A stretch of DNA of 64,000 bases from Clostridium sp. (GCF_030532265.1 NZ_JAUNLM010000002.1:1-64000); one strand, 5' to 3'. Numbered from the stretch's first letter, positions 17,064 to 26,928 are shown. A program made the numbers and translations. Notes: generated from the sequence alone by a model not told the origin.

Positions 17064-18752
17064 ATGAATAGGTTAGTATGCGGAGCTGAATATATAGACT
17101 GGAATTCAAATGAAGAAAGAATATATATAAAAGGATATGCATTAATTAGGGGAAAAGATATAGGTAAAGATTATAATGTAAAAAAGTCTTTATTTATATA
17201 TAATGATAATAAAAAATTTATAATACCAGCTAAAAATGAATTGAGAATTGATATAACTAATGATTATAAAGAGGATGGTATTAACTATAATTATTCAGGG
17301 TTTGAAGGGTTTATAGATTTAAGTAGTATAAATTATAGAAAACCTTTATCAAAAGGAATTTGGAAAATAGGATTATATTTAAATGCTAATGGAGAAAAAA
17401 TTGAAACAGATTTAAAATATATTGGAGATAAAAAAGAAATTAAACAAATAAAGTCAAAAAATATGAAATCTGATAGTAATAAATTTATAAGAAAAGAATC
17501 GTTAAAGCTTAAAGATGATTTTATAACTATAGAAGTACTAGATGAGAAGATATCTAATAATGAATATATAAAAAATATTACTATAAATAGTCCTATGATA
17601 ATTAAATTAAAGAGTTATTTAAAAAAGAAAAAAAGAAAACTTGGTAATTGGATCTTACAGGAAATATATAATATAGCTAAGTATAGAAAAATAGTAGAAA
17701 ATAGAGTAGTATTTTTATCAGATAGTAGAATTGATTTTACGGGTAATTTTGAATTTATATATAATGAATTACAAAAAAGAGGCGGATATGAAATAAAATC
17801 TATGTTAAAGCAAAGTATAACAGCAAAAAGATCCTTAAAAGAAATGATTACTTTTGTTAATTATTTAGCAACAAGTAAATTTATTTTACTTGATGATTAC
17901 TATCCTCAAATATATAAATATGATATTAAAAAGGATATTGAGGTTATACAATTATGGCATGCAACTGGGGCTTTTAAGACATTTGGATTTAGTAGAATAG
18001 GAAAAAAAGGGGGACCTAAGGTTAAGTCTAGAAATCATAGAAACTATACAAAAGCTATAGTTAGTTCAAAAAATATAAAATTACATTATGCAGAAGCTTT
18101 TGGAATTTCAGAAGAAAGAGTAGTATCAACTGGTGTGCCTAGAACTGATATATTTTTTGATGAAGAATATAAAAATAAAAAGATTAATGAACTTTATCAT
18201 AAGTATCCTAAACTTAAGGAGAAAAAAGTAATAATGTTTGCACCAACATTTAGAGGTAGTGGTCAAAAGAGTGCAACTTATGATTTTGAAGTTTTTGATA
18301 TAAAAAAACTTTACAATACTTTAGGAAATGATTACATAATAATTTCTAAGTTACATCCATTTATAAAGGAAACTATGGATATACCGTATGAGTGTAAGGA
18401 TTTTATCATAGATTTATCAGAAGAAAGAGAAATAAATGATTTGTTATTTGTAACAGATATTCTTATAACAGATTATTCATCGGTTTGTTTTGAATATTCA
18501 TTATTAAATAAACCAATGATATTCTTTGCTTATGATTTAGAAGATTATATTGCATCAAGAGATTTTTATTATCCATATGAAAGTTTTGTACCAGGTCCTA
18601 TAGCAAGGACAACTGAAGATATAATAGATATAATAAAGAAAAATGACTTTAAAGTTGAAAGACTTGATAAATTTAGGAAAACTTTCTTTGATCACTTTGA
18701 TGGAAAGTCAACAGAGAGAGTTGTAGATATGCTTCTAAAATTAGATAATTAA
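17064..18752 (+). CDS. CDP-alditol glycerophosphotransferase family protein (TagF/TarL-like)
   Basis: Predicted membrane-associated transferase that adds glycerol- or ribitol-phosphate units from CDP-alditols to a teichoic acid. The 562 residues divide into a beta-rich N-terminal region (1-130), a basic linker (130-210) and the Glyphos_transf domain (210-560). The domain shows IQLWHATGAFKTFGFSR (near 298), GVPRTDIFFDE, APTFRGSG, KLHPF and ITDYSSVCFEYSLLNKPMIF (near 475). The extended N-terminus distinguishes it from the 383-residue paralogue at 20587. Whether it acts as primase or polymerase cannot be told from sequence. Confidence 0.88.
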   Translation: MNRLVCGAEYIDWNSNEERIYIKGYALIRGKDIGKDYNVKKSLFIYNDNKKFIIPAKNELRIDITNDYKEDGINYNYSGFEGFIDLSSINYRKPLSKGIWKIGLYLNANGEKIETDLKYIGDKKEIKQIKSKNMKSDSNKFIRKESLKLKDDFITIEVLDEKISNNEYIKNITINSPMIIKLKSYLKKKKRKLGNWILQEIYNIAKYRKIVENRVVFLSDSRIDFTGNFEFIYNELQKRGGYEIKSMLKQSITAKRSLKEMITFVNYLATSKFILLDDYYPQIYKYDIKKDIEVIQLWHATGAFKTFGFSRIGKKGGPKVKSRNHRNYTKAIVSSKNIKLHYAEAFGISEERVVSTGVPRTDIFFDEEYKNKKINELYHKYPKLKEKKVIMFAPTFRGSGQKSATYDFEVFDIKKLYNTLGNDYIIISKLHPFIKETMDIPYECKDFIIDLSEEREINDLLFVTDILITDYSSVCFEYSLLNKPMIFFAYDLEDYIASRDFYYPYESFVPGPIARTTEDIIDIIKKNDFKVERLDKFRKTFFDHFDGKSTERVVDMLLKLDN

Positions 18753-18797
18753 ATAATAGCATAATTAAAAAGAATTAAATTTTATGGGAGTGATAAA

Positions 18798-19520
18798 ATG
18801 ATATATGCAGAGATATTAGCTGGTGGTAAGGGTACTCGTATGGGTAATACTGAAATGCCAAAACAATTTTTAAAGATAGGTAATAAGCCAATAATAATTC
18901 ATACAATTGAAGCTTTCTTGTTAAATGAAAGATTTGACAAAATAATTATTACGACACCAAAACAATGGATACAACATACTAATGATTTATTAAATAAATT
19001 TGTTCCAGCGCAATTAAAAGAAAAAATTGCTGTATGTGCAGGTGGAACAGATAGAAATGAATCAATAATGAGTGGAATAAGATATATAAAAGAAAACTTT
19101 GGTATAAATGATGAAGACGTAATCGTTACTCACGATGCTGTTAGACCATTTTTAACTCATAGAATAATAAATGATAATATTGATTCTGCTTTAGAATTTG
19201 GTGCTTGTGACACAGTTGTTCCAGCATTTGATACTATTGTTGAATCAGTAGATGGTGACATAATAAGTGACATTCCAAGACGTGATTTTATGTATCAAGG
19301 GCAAACACCTCAAAGTTTTAGAATTAAGGAATTAGTTGAGTTATATGATTCTTTATCAGATGATGAAAAGAAAATCTTAACTGATGCTGCAAAGATATTT
19401 GTTGTAAAAGGTAAAAATGTTAAGTTAGTACAAGGAGAAGTTTTTAATATGAAAATAACAACTCCTTATGATTTAAAATTAGCTAATGCTTTAGTGAGGG
19501 ATGATATAAATGATAAATAA
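18798..19520 (+). CDS. tarI: Ribitol-5-phosphate cytidylyltransferase (TarI, IspD family)
   Basis: Makes CDP-ribitol from CTP and D-ribitol 5-phosphate. The 240-residue IspD-like fold has the CTP-binding signature AGGKGTRMG (near 8-16) followed by MPKQF, then THDAVRPF (near 112) and [14 protein letters not shown]. The choice of TarI over IspD rests on the adjacent tarJ, which overlaps it by 11 bp, and on the operon. The overlap indicates translational coupling. Starts at ATG with GGGAGTGAT upstream. Confidence 0.92.
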   Translation: MIYAEILAGGKGTRMGNTEMPKQFLKIGNKPIIIHTIEAFLLNERFDKIIITTPKQWIQHTNDLLNKFVPAQLKEKIAVCAGGTDRNESIMSGIRYIKENFGINDEDVIVTHDAVRPFLTHRIINDNIDSALEFGACDTVVPAFDTIVESVDGDIISDIPRRDFMYQGQTPQSFRIKELVELYDSLSDDEKKILTDAAKIFVVKGKNVKLVQGEVFNMKITTPYDLKLANALVRDDINDK

Positions 19521-20529
19521 GGTATATAGATTAATTGCTCCTAAGCAAATTACAGTTGAATTTGAAGAAAGAAGCTTAGATGGCGAAGGAATTATTGTAA
19601 GACCAACTAGATTATCAATATGTGCAGCAGATCAAAGATATTATACAGGAACTAGAGGGAAGGAAGCTATGAGAAAAAAACTTCCTATGGCTCTTATTCA
19701 TGAAGGTGTTGGAGAAGTTATATATGATCCAAAGGGAGAATTTAAAGCAGGTGATACTGTTGTTATGATTCCAAATACCCCAACTCAAGTTGATAATGTA
19801 ATAGCTGAAAATTACTTAAGAACAAGTAAGTTTAGAGCTAGTGGATATGATGGATTTATGCAACAATATGTATTTATGGCAAGAGATCGTATAATAAAAT
19901 ATGATAAGATAAACCATGATGTTGCTTCATTCTTAGAGCTTATAAGTGTATCAGCTCATTCCATAGATAGATTTGATAAAAAAGCTCATAAGAGAAGAAA
20001 TAAAATTGGTATTTGGGGAGATGGAAATGTAGGATTTATAACTGCATTAATACTTAAAAAGAAGTTCCCAGAATCAGAAATAATAGTTTTTGGAAAAAAT
20101 GAAGAAAAGCTAAACTTCTTCTCATTTGTAGATGAAACTTATCAAATAGATAATATACCAGATGACCTAAGAGTAGATCACGCATTTGAAGCTGTAGGTG
20201 GAAAAGGTAGTGAATATGCGATAGATCAAATAATTGATTACATAAATCCAGAGGGAGTAATTGCAATACTTGGAGTTTCAGAAAATCCAGTACCAATAAA
20301 TACTAGAATGGTTTTAGAAAAGGGATTAACTATAGTTGGAAGTAGTAGAAGTGGAAGAGTTGATTTTCAAGAAGCTGTTAACTTTTTAGAGGCTCATGAA
20401 GATGCTCAAAATCAATTACAAAAGCTTATATCAGCAGTTATTGATGTAAGAGGAATTGAAGATATTGTAAAAGGATTTGAACATGACTTAACAACACCGT
20501 TTAAGACTGTTTTAAACTGGAGAGTTTAA
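19510..20529 (+). CDS. tarJ: Ribulose-5-phosphate reductase (TarJ)
   Basis: NADPH-dependent reductase giving D-ribitol 5-phosphate from D-ribulose 5-phosphate, the step before TarI. The 339-residue medium-chain alcohol-dehydrogenase fold has a catalytic N-terminal part with [14 protein letters not shown] and [11 protein letters not shown], and a Rossmann NAD(P) part with [16 protein letters not shown] (near 157). It ends FKTVLNWRV, as TarJ proteins do. It overlaps the end of tarI. A hairpin lies 6 bp after the stop, inside the operon. Confidence 0.92.
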   Translation: MINKVYRLIAPKQITVEFEERSLDGEGIIVRPTRLSICAADQRYYTGTRGKEAMRKKLPMALIHEGVGEVIYDPKGEFKAGDTVVMIPNTPTQVDNVIAENYLRTSKFRASGYDGFMQQYVFMARDRIIKYDKINHDVASFLELISVSAHSIDRFDKKAHKRRNKIGIWGDGNVGFITALILKKKFPESEIIVFGKNEEKLNFFSFVDETYQIDNIPDDLRVDHAFEAVGGKGSEYAIDQIIDYINPEGVIAILGVSENPVPINTRMVLEKGLTIVGSSRSGRVDFQEAVNFLEAHEDAQNQLQKLISAVIDVRGIEDIVKGFEHDLTTPFKTVLNWRV

Positions 20530-20534
20530 TATAA

Positions 20535-20557
20535 AAAGACCCTTTAAAAGGGTCTTT
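20535..20557 (+). terminator. Hairpin inside the teichoic operon (attenuator or weak terminator)
   Basis: AAAGACCCTTT pairs with AAAGGGTCTTT between tarJ and the next transferase. After the stem the sequence is A-rich rather than a T-run, so it probably reduces or processes the transcript rather than fully stopping it. Confidence 0.5.
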
Positions 20558-20586
20558 AAATATATATTAAAGTGAGGATTTTATAA

Positions 20587-21738
20587 ATGAAAACATTAGA
20601 AAGAATTATACTAAAGTATCTTTTAAGAGTAGTATATTATATTTCTTATATAGTTCCTGTAAAAAAAAGAGTAATATTTGCAACGTATAGAAATGATACT
20701 ATGAATGGTAATTTCAAATATATATATGATGAAATAAAAAGTAGAGATACAGATTATAAATGTGTATTTCTTTATGAAAAATTTAATAAAGGAATAAAAG
20801 GAATAATAACATATTTTTTTCATATGATGAAAGCAACATATTATATGGCAACTTCAGAATATTTTTTGATAGATGATTTTTATTTTCCAGTATATACAGT
20901 TAAAAAACTTAGGAAAAATACTGAAGTTATTCAAGTTTGGCATGCATGTGGTGCATTTAAGAAGTTTGGATTTAGTATATTAGATAAAAACTTTGGTGCA
21001 GATAATAATTATGTGAAATATATTCCTATTCATAGTAATTATTCACATGTATTAGTTAGTTCAAAGGAAGTAGCTAAATATTATGCAGAGGCATTTAATA
21101 TGAGTGAAAATAACATAGATCCATTAGGAATACCAAGAACTGATATATTCTTTAATGAAGAGATGAAAAAGGATGCTAAAGAAAGAGTTTATAGCAAGTA
21201 TCCTAACCTTAAGGGAAAAAATATAGTTTTGTATGCACCAACATTTAGGGGAAATAGTCAATCTGATGCTAAGATGGATATAAATTTTGATGTTGAAAGA
21301 GTAGTAAATGATTTGCCTGAAGGATATGTATTAGCATTAAAAATGCATCCATTTGTAAAAGATTCAATTAATATAGATAATGACAGAATAATTGATTTAT
21401 CAGATTATGGAGCAATAAATGATATACTTATAATGACAGATTTACTTATAACTGATTATTCATCAATAGTTTTTGAATATTCATTATTAGAAAGACCTAT
21501 GATATTTTTTGCAGATGATTTAGACTCATATGAACATGAAAGAGATTTTTATTATCCATATGAAAGTTTTGTGCCGGGTCCTATAGTTAAAAATACTGAT
21601 GAATTAATAGAAGTATTAAATAATGATACTTGTGATTACGAAAAAATTAGAGCTTTTAAAAATAAGTTTTTTGATTATGTTGATGGGTTATCATCAAAAA
21701 GGTTCGTTGATAAGATAATTTTGAAAAAGGAAAATTAG
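20587..21738 (+). CDS. CDP-alditol glycerophosphotransferase family protein, short form
   Basis: Second teichoic transferase of the operon, 383 residues, almost only the catalytic domain. Motifs: KRVIFATYRNDTMNGN near 28, VIQVWHACGAFKKFGFS near 115, GIPRTDIFFNE, APTFRGNSQ, KMHPF and ITDYSSIVFEYSLLERPMIFF near 295. An N-terminal hydrophobic stretch (about 5-22) may dock it to the membrane. With TarIJ beside it, transfer of ribitol phosphate is plausible, but glycerol phosphate cannot be excluded. It ends one base before the frame of the Alg14-like gene. Confidence 0.88.
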   Translation: MKTLERIILKYLLRVVYYISYIVPVKKRVIFATYRNDTMNGNFKYIYDEIKSRDTDYKCVFLYEKFNKGIKGIITYFFHMMKATYYMATSEYFLIDDFYFPVYTVKKLRKNTEVIQVWHACGAFKKFGFSILDKNFGADNNYVKYIPIHSNYSHVLVSSKEVAKYYAEAFNMSENNIDPLGIPRTDIFFNEEMKKDAKERVYSKYPNLKGKNIVLYAPTFRGNSQSDAKMDINFDVERVVNDLPEGYVLALKMHPFVKDSINIDNDRIIDLSDYGAINDILIMTDLLITDYSSIVFEYSLLERPMIFFADDLDSYEHERDFYYPYESFVPGPIVKNTDELIEVLNNDTCDYEKIRAFKNKFFDYVDGLSSKRFVDKIILKKEN

Positions 21739-21747
21739 GTGATTAAA

Positions 21748-22218
21748 GTGAAAAAAGTATTGTTTATATCATCAACTGGTGGACATTTATCGGAACTTAT
21801 GCAATTAAAAAAAATATTTAATAGATATGATTATCACATAATTACAGAAAAGAATGATACTACATTAAAGTTAAAAAATGAATATGGAGATAGAATAGAT
21901 TATTTAGTTTATGGAGCTAGAAACTATATGTTAAGTTATATGTTTAAGTTTCCATACAATATATTAAAATCATTATTTTTGTATTTTAAAATAAAACCAG
22001 ATGTAGTAGTTACAACAGGTGCACATACAGCAGTTCCTATGTGCTACATTGCAAAGCTATTTAAAAAGAAAATAATATTTATTGAAACATTTGCTAGGGT
22101 AGAATCAAAAAGTATGTCAGGAAATATGATAAATAAAATTGCTGATGTATTTTTAGTTCAGCATGAAGAAATGACTAAAGTTTATGATAATTCTATATAT
22201 AGAGGAGATTTGTATTAA
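21748..22218 (+). CDS. pssD: Alg14/PssD-like glycosyltransferase subunit
   Basis: Membrane-anchoring subunit of a two-part GT-B glycosyltransferase (Alg14 type). LFISSTGGHLSELMQL at the N-terminus and VVTTGAHTAVPMCYIAKLF near 92 are diagnostic. A hydrophobic stretch near 68-85 may be the membrane contact. I choose GTG 21748, since AGGTGAT (21737-21743) is at proper distance; the GTG at 21739 lies inside that site. The Alg13-like partner starts immediately after the stop. Confidence 0.88.
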   Translation: MKKVLFISSTGGHLSELMQLKKIFNRYDYHIITEKNDTTLKLKNEYGDRIDYLVYGARNYMLSYMFKFPYNILKSLFLYFKIKPDVVVTTGAHTAVPMCYIAKLFKKKIIFIETFARVESKSMSGNMINKIADVFLVQHEEMTKVYDNSIYRGDLY

Positions 22219-22219
22219 T

Positions 22220-22687
22220 ATGATATTTGTTATTTTAGGAACTCATGAATTAGAGTTTAAAAGATTACTTCAATATTTAGAAGATATGGATATAAAAGAA
22301 GAAGTAATAATACAATCAGGAAATACTAATTTTACATCTAACAAATACAAGGTAATTCCTTTTTTAGATCAAAATGATTTTAATAAATATATTAAGGAAA
22401 GTACATTAGTAATAACTCATGGCGGGGTTGGATCTATACTTACTGCATTAAGGCATAAAAAGAAGGTTATAACAATGCCAAGACTTTCTAAATATAATGA
22501 GCATAATGATGACCATCAATTAGAAATATGCAATAAGCTTTCAAAAGAAGGTTATACAATGAATTGTACAGATTATGATTCTTTAAAAGAATTTATAGAA
22601 AACTATAAGAAAATTGAATTAAGACCATATATCTTTGATAATAGTAGACTTATAAATTTTTTAACAGAAACAATAGATAATATTTAA
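22220..22687 (+). CDS. pssE: Alg13/PssE-like glycosyltransferase catalytic subunit
   Basis: Catalytic partner of the preceding Alg14-like protein; together they should transfer a sugar to a lipid-linked acceptor. MIFVILGTHELEFKRLL at the N-terminus, then THGGVGSILTALRHKKKVITMPR near 78-100, the donor-binding loop of the family, and DDHQLE. Start set at ATG 22220 with AGAGGAG at 22201-22207; the longer frame from 22184 lies inside the previous gene. Last gene of the teichoic operon. The sugar added is unknown. Confidence 0.88.
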   Translation: MIFVILGTHELEFKRLLQYLEDMDIKEEVIIQSGNTNFTSNKYKVIPFLDQNDFNKYIKESTLVITHGGVGSILTALRHKKKVITMPRLSKYNEHNDDHQLEICNKLSKEGYTMNCTDYDSLKEFIENYKKIELRPYIFDNSRLINFLTETIDNI

Positions 22688-22695
22688 TATAAAAG

Positions 22696-22730
22696 ATACA
22701 CGTAACAATTTTAAAGTTACGTGTATTTTT
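22696..22730 (+). terminator. Terminator of the teichoic acid operon
   Basis: Stem ATACACGTAAC with complement GTTACGTGTAT (22696-22726) and a T-run. Confidence 0.88.
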
Positions 22731-22848
22731 CATTTCGTATAAAATTTTTTATATAAGTAAAACTAATATATAAATGAATTATTTATTTGTATTAAATAAT
22801 TTGATAATTATAAGTTGAGGAACTATTAATTATATAAGGAGAAACACT

Positions 22849-23970
22849 ATGGCAAAAAACACTTTAATCACTATATTTGGTGAACATAATGAAAGTAGTT
22901 TAATATTGTTTAAAAAATATAAATTTAATAATATAAAAATAATAATAGATTCTAACTATGAAAATGAAAAGATAGATAAATTAATAAACATTTATAAACA
23001 ATATAATAAAGATATGCATATAGAAATAATAAATAAAAAGGATATCAACTTAATAGATAATACAGGTAAGGAAGTTTTAAATTTAACTATAGATAATACT
23101 CTCGATGCTCTAAAATATTTAATTAAATGTATTGAATACAATATAGAATCTGTATATGTTGATATATCAAATAAAAGAGAGTATTGGTTTAAGAATGGAG
23201 TAGAGTTAATAGAGGAAGAATTAGCAGATTTAGATGTAGATGATATAATTGAGGCTAATGGAAATAATATAATATCTTATGAGTGTAAAATAAATAAAGA
23301 TAATAATATAATAGATTTTACAAAAATAATACATAAAAATATTGATTTGTGGCATAAGTATAAGCAAAAATTATATGATACATCTTTATTTGAACATGAT
23401 TATAATAATCCTCAATTAGTAAAAGTTAATTTATATAAATTAGATAGTAACGAAAAAAAGCTTTTATTAAATATAATTGATAAATTTAAAAAATTAAATT
23501 TAATAAAAGTAAGAGAAAATAATGATAATAGTATAGATGTAATTTTTTTAAATGATAAATTAAAAGCATTTATATTTAAAAGTGGAACTTGGCTTGAAAT
23601 ACTAACAGAAAGTGTAGTAAAAGAAATAAGTACAATTGATGATGTAAAAAGTGGCGTAGTTTTTTTGTGGAATGAGCCAAAAGGAAATATAAAAAATGAA
23701 TTAGATGTCGTTGCGGTAAAAGACTCTATAATGGTTGTAATATCATGTAAGGATAGTTCAAAATACGATGAAAATACACTAAATGAATTAAAAGTATATA
23801 GCGATAAATTAGGTGGAGAAAACACCAAGAAAATACTTGTTGCAACAAAAAGACCAATAAAAACATCTATATTTGATAGAGCTAAAGAAATGGATATAAA
23901 TATTGTAATACTAGACAAAGATTTAAATAAATTTAAAAAAGATTTAGAATTTATAATAAATAAAAAATAA
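22849..23970 (+). CDS. CARF-domain nuclease, Card1-like (DUF1887 family), orphan
   Basis: Looks like a Card1/Can2-type nuclease, which is switched on by cyclic oligoadenylate made during type III CRISPR immunity. Residues 1-150 form a Rossmann-like CARF region (TLITIFGEHNESSLILF, then TIDNTLDALKYLI), about 165-235 a helical/winged-helix linker, and 250-373 a PD-(D/E)xK fold. The nuclease core is E284-x-D286 in NELDVVAVK, 12 residues, then ISCKDS with K301. The last acidic position is Ser (S299), which I recall as common in this subfamily. No CRISPR array, cas gene or Cas10 lies in the window. AAGGAG precedes the ATG. A self-contained unit between terminators. Confidence 0.82.
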   Translation: MAKNTLITIFGEHNESSLILFKKYKFNNIKIIIDSNYENEKIDKLINIYKQYNKDMHIEIINKKDINLIDNTGKEVLNLTIDNTLDALKYLIKCIEYNIESVYVDISNKREYWFKNGVELIEEELADLDVDDIIEANGNNIISYECKINKDNNIIDFTKIIHKNIDLWHKYKQKLYDTSLFEHDYNNPQLVKVNLYKLDSNEKKLLLNIIDKFKKLNLIKVRENNDNSIDVIFLNDKLKAFIFKSGTWLEILTESVVKEISTIDDVKSGVVFLWNEPKGNIKNELDVVAVKDSIMVVISCKDSSKYDENTLNELKVYSDKLGGENTKKILVATKRPIKTSIFDRAKEMDINIVILDKDLNKFKKDLEFIINKK

Positions 23971-24003
23971 AGTAACTAGATATTATCTAGTTACTTTATT
24001 TTT
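23969..24003. terminator. Bidirectional terminator, CARF nuclease and psd
   Basis: Half-site AAAGTAACTAGAT and its complement (23969-23996) with T-rich flank on the plus strand and A-rich flank on the other side; overlaps the psd 3' end. Confidence 0.82.
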
Positions 24004-24881
24004 TTACCGATTGACTCACCCATATAAACTTTAGTTTCATAACCTAATTGTGTTTGTTTTAGTATATCACTATCAATTTTAACTGTATCTTTTTTTAGAA
24101 ATAAAATTACTGTTGAACCACCAAATTTAAAGTAGCCTTTTTCATCACCTTTATTTACTTTTTTGTTTTCTTTATAAGATTGAATTATGCTACCAACACA
24201 TGTTGCACCTACTTCTACATAAAGTATATTATCAAAATGATCAGATTTAAAAATTGACCATTCACGTTTATTTTGGCAGAAAAGTTTAGGTATTTTATCA
24301 ACTGCTATAGGATTTACAGAATAGTAATTCCCTTTTATCTTATGATTTTTAAGTGGTATGCCTGAATCAACAAAATGATATCTATGATAATCGGTAGGAC
24401 ATAACCTAAAAATTAAACAAATTCCATTATCATAATTTTTTGCTATTTCAGAATCTCCTATTAGTTCTTTAAGGCTATAAGTTATTCCTTTTACTTGAAC
24501 TAATTTATTCATGTTTATATTATCATAAGCAAGTAATCTTCCATCAACAGGAGACATTAACAAATTATTATTTGATGGGATAGGTCTTGCAGTAGGGATA
24601 ACTTCCCTAGCAAAAAAGTCATTAAAGTTTTTAAATTCTTTAGGTGCTTTAGAATACATGCTCATATTTATATTAAAATTATCTATAAATTGAGGTATTT
24701 TCTTTTTACTTAATTTTGAATCGCAAAAAAAACCATATAATTTTGAACAAATTTTCTTTTTGACAATAAGTTCTGTAATACGTCTTCCAGAAGGGGATTG
24801 ATAGCACCATTCTAAATATTTTATTCCGGCAACTTTTTCTTCTTCGTATGATTTTGTAGTTCTATTGTATACAAGTATCAT
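23991..24881 (-). CDS. psd: Phosphatidylserine decarboxylase proenzyme
   Basis: Makes phosphatidylethanolamine from phosphatidylserine at the membrane. The proenzyme self-cleaves to create a pyruvoyl cofactor. The cleavage motif here is FKFGGST near 258-264 (GGST in place of the LGST of the E. coli enzyme), the serine becoming the pyruvoyl group. Other family blocks are [24 protein letters not shown] (near 145) and [13 protein letters not shown] (near 222). Length 296 residues matches clostridial Psd. AGAGGAG precedes the ATG. The synthase gene pssA is not adjacent. Confidence 0.93.
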   Translation of the reverse strand: MILVYNRTTKSYEEEKVAGIKYLEWCYQSPSGRRITELIVKKKICSKLYGFFCDSKLSKKKIPQFIDNFNINMSMYSKAPKEFKNFNDFFAREVIPTARPIPSNNNLLMSPVDGRLLAYDNINMNKLVQVKGITYSLKELIGDSEIAKNYDNGICLIFRLCPTDYHRYHFVDSGIPLKNHKIKGNYYSVNPIAVDKIPKLFCQNKREWSIFKSDHFDNILYVEVGATCVGSIIQSYKENKKVNKGDEKGYFKFGGSTVILFLKKDTVKIDSDILKQTQLGYETKVYMGESIGKKIK

Positions 24882-24933
24882 ATTTTACTCCTCTGTGAAA
24901 TTTTATAAAAATTTTCTTAACAAATATAATAAA

Positions 24934-24962
24934 AGTATAGAGTAAAGTAATACTTAATGCAA
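24934..24962 (-). promoter_or_regulatory. SigA-type promoter of psd
   Basis: On the minus strand TTGCAT (24957-24962), 17-bp spacer, TATACT (24934-24939). Confidence 0.6.
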
Positions 24963-25001
24963 GTTGAAGTAGTTTGAAAATTATAACATATTAACAAGCA
25001 A

Positions 25002-25030
25002 TTGATATTATGTATAGAATAGGTTAAAAT
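25002..25030 (+). promoter_or_regulatory. SigA-type promoter of the hydrogenase gene
   Basis: TTGATA (25002-25007), 17-bp spacer, TAAAAT (25025-25030). It implies a leader of about 120 nt before hydA. Confidence 0.6.
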
Positions 25031-25158
25031 CAAATAGTGATTAAATTTTAAAGATTATTTTTAATAATTTTAAATATATATAATTCGATTAGTTAAAATT
25101 ATAACTTTTTAGTTTTGAGAGGGTTTAAATTTAAGTTAATGGAGGTACGTTTTTAAGG

Positions 25159-26913
25159 ATGAAAAGATTAATTATTAATGACAAGGAAATCCAAGTTGCA
25201 GAAGGTACTACTATAATAGATGCTGCAAGACAAAATGGCATAAATGATATAGCGACACTTTGTTACTTAAAAGAATGTTCAAATATAGGTAAGTGTGGAG
25301 TATGTGCTGTTGAAATAGAAGGAAAACCAAATCTTGCTTTAGCTTGTATTACAAAAGTTGAAGATGGAATGGTTGTAAGAACAAATACTGAAAAAGTTCA
25401 AGAAAGAGTTAAGTCAAGAGTTTCTACTTTATTAAATAAACACGAATTTAAGTGTGGACAATGTTCAAGAAGAGAAACTTGTGAACTTTTAAAATTAGTT
25501 ATAAAGAGCAAAGGAAGAGCTACAACACCTTTTTTACCAAAAGATAAGAGTGAATATATTGATGAAAGAAGTAAATCAATAACTATAGATAGAACAAAAT
25601 GTGTACTTTGTGGAAGATGTCAAGCTGCTTGTAAATCAAAATCAGGTACAGAAGCTATAAAAATAACAAACATAGATGGAACAAGAATGGTAGCTCCAAC
25701 AGATAATAAGTGTTTTGATGAAACAAATTGTTTATTATGCGGACAATGTGTTGCTGCATGTCCGGTAGCTGCATTAGAAGAAAAGTCACATATTGAAAGA
25801 GTTGAAGAAGCTTTAGCTGATCCAGAAAAACACGTAATAGTTGCTATGGCTCCAGCTGTAAGAACAGCAATGGGTGAATTATTCAATATGGGTTACGGAG
25901 TAGATGTAACAGGAAAATTATACACTGCATTAAGAGAATTAGGATTTGATAAAGTATTTGATATAAACTTTGGTGCAGATATGACTATAATGGAAGAAGC
26001 TACAGAACTTATTCAAAGAATACAAGCTGGTGGTCCATTCCCAATGCTTACATCATGTTGTCCTGCTTGGGTTAGACAAGTAGAAAATAGTTATCCAGAG
26101 CTTATAGATAATTTATCATCAGCTAAGTCACCACAACAAATATTTGGTGCTGCAACAAAAACATATTATCCAGAAATAGCAGATATTGATCCTAAAAATG
26201 TATTTACAGTTACTGTAATGCCATGTACAGCTAAAAAGTATGAAGCTGATAGACCAGAGATGGAAAATAACGGATTAAGAAATATTGATGCTGTTATAAC
26301 TACAAGAGAATTAGCTAAAATGATAAAGGCAAGAAAGATAAACTTTGCTAAGTTAGAAGATGGAGTTCAAGATCCTGCAATGGGAGAATACACTGGTGCA
26401 GGAGCTATATTTGGAGCAACTGGTGGAGTTATGGAAGCTGCAATAAGAACAGCTAAAGACTTTGTTGAAAAGAAAAGTTTAGAAGAAATAGAATACCATG
26501 CAGTAAGAGGTTTAGATGGAATAAAAGAAGCTACAGTAAATATAGGTGGAAAAGATTATAATGTAGCAGTAGTTAATGGTTCAGCAAACCTTTATGAATT
26601 CATGGAAAGTGGAAGAATGAATAATAAAGACTATCACTTTATAGAAGTTATGGCATGTCCAGGAGGATGTGTAGATGGTGGTGGTCAACCACACGTAAGT
26701 GCTGAAAATAGAGAAAAGATAAATGTAAAAGCCGTAAGAGCTTCAGTTTTATATAATCAAGATAAAAACTTCAAGAAGAGAAAGTCACATGAAAATGAAG
26801 CTTTATTAAAGATGTATGAAACGTATATGGGAGAACCTGGACATGGAAGAGCTCATGAGTTATTACACTTAAAATATAAGAGAAAAGATAAATCTTCAGA
26901 AGAAATTATATAA
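25159..26913 (+). CDS. hydA: [FeFe]-hydrogenase, ferredoxin-type, monomeric
   Basis: Cytosolic enzyme that reduces protons with electrons from ferredoxin, giving hydrogen during fermentation. Domains in order: plant-type [2Fe-2S] (C35, C46, C49, C63); a His-Cys3 [4Fe-4S] site (H95, C99, C102, C108); two [4Fe-4S] sites (C148/C151/C154/C158 and C191/C194/C197/C201); then the H-cluster domain. H-cluster motifs are TSCCPAW (C300/C301), MPCTAKKYE (C356) and EVMACPGGCVDGGGQP (C500, C504). All ligands are present and the 584-residue length matches clostridial HydA (CpI type). GGAGGT lies 13 nt and AAGG 1-4 nt before the ATG. Maturases HydEFG are not in the window. Confidence 0.96.
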   Translation: MKRLIINDKEIQVAEGTTIIDAARQNGINDIATLCYLKECSNIGKCGVCAVEIEGKPNLALACITKVEDGMVVRTNTEKVQERVKSRVSTLLNKHEFKCGQCSRRETCELLKLVIKSKGRATTPFLPKDKSEYIDERSKSITIDRTKCVLCGRCQAACKSKSGTEAIKITNIDGTRMVAPTDNKCFDETNCLLCGQCVAACPVAALEEKSHIERVEEALADPEKHVIVAMAPAVRTAMGELFNMGYGVDVTGKLYTALRELGFDKVFDINFGADMTIMEEATELIQRIQAGGPFPMLTSCCPAWVRQVENSYPELIDNLSSAKSPQQIFGAATKTYYPEIADIDPKNVFTVTVMPCTAKKYEADRPEMENNGLRNIDAVITTRELAKMIKARKINFAKLEDGVQDPAMGEYTGAGAIFGATGGVMEAAIRTAKDFVEKKSLEEIEYHAVRGLDGIKEATVNIGGKDYNVAVVNGSANLYEFMESGRMNNKDYHFIEVMACPGGCVDGGGQPHVSAENREKINVKAVRASVLYNQDKNFKKRKSHENEALLKMYETYMGEPGHGRAHELLHLKYKRKDKSSEEII

Positions 26914-26928
26914 TACTATATAATAAAA

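Noticed and set aside
23412..23918. Minus-strand open frame of 168 codons inside the CARF nuclease gene
   Set aside because: Ser/Phe/Thr-rich translation typical of antisense A/T-rich coding DNA; overlaps conserved nuclease motifs on the plus strand.
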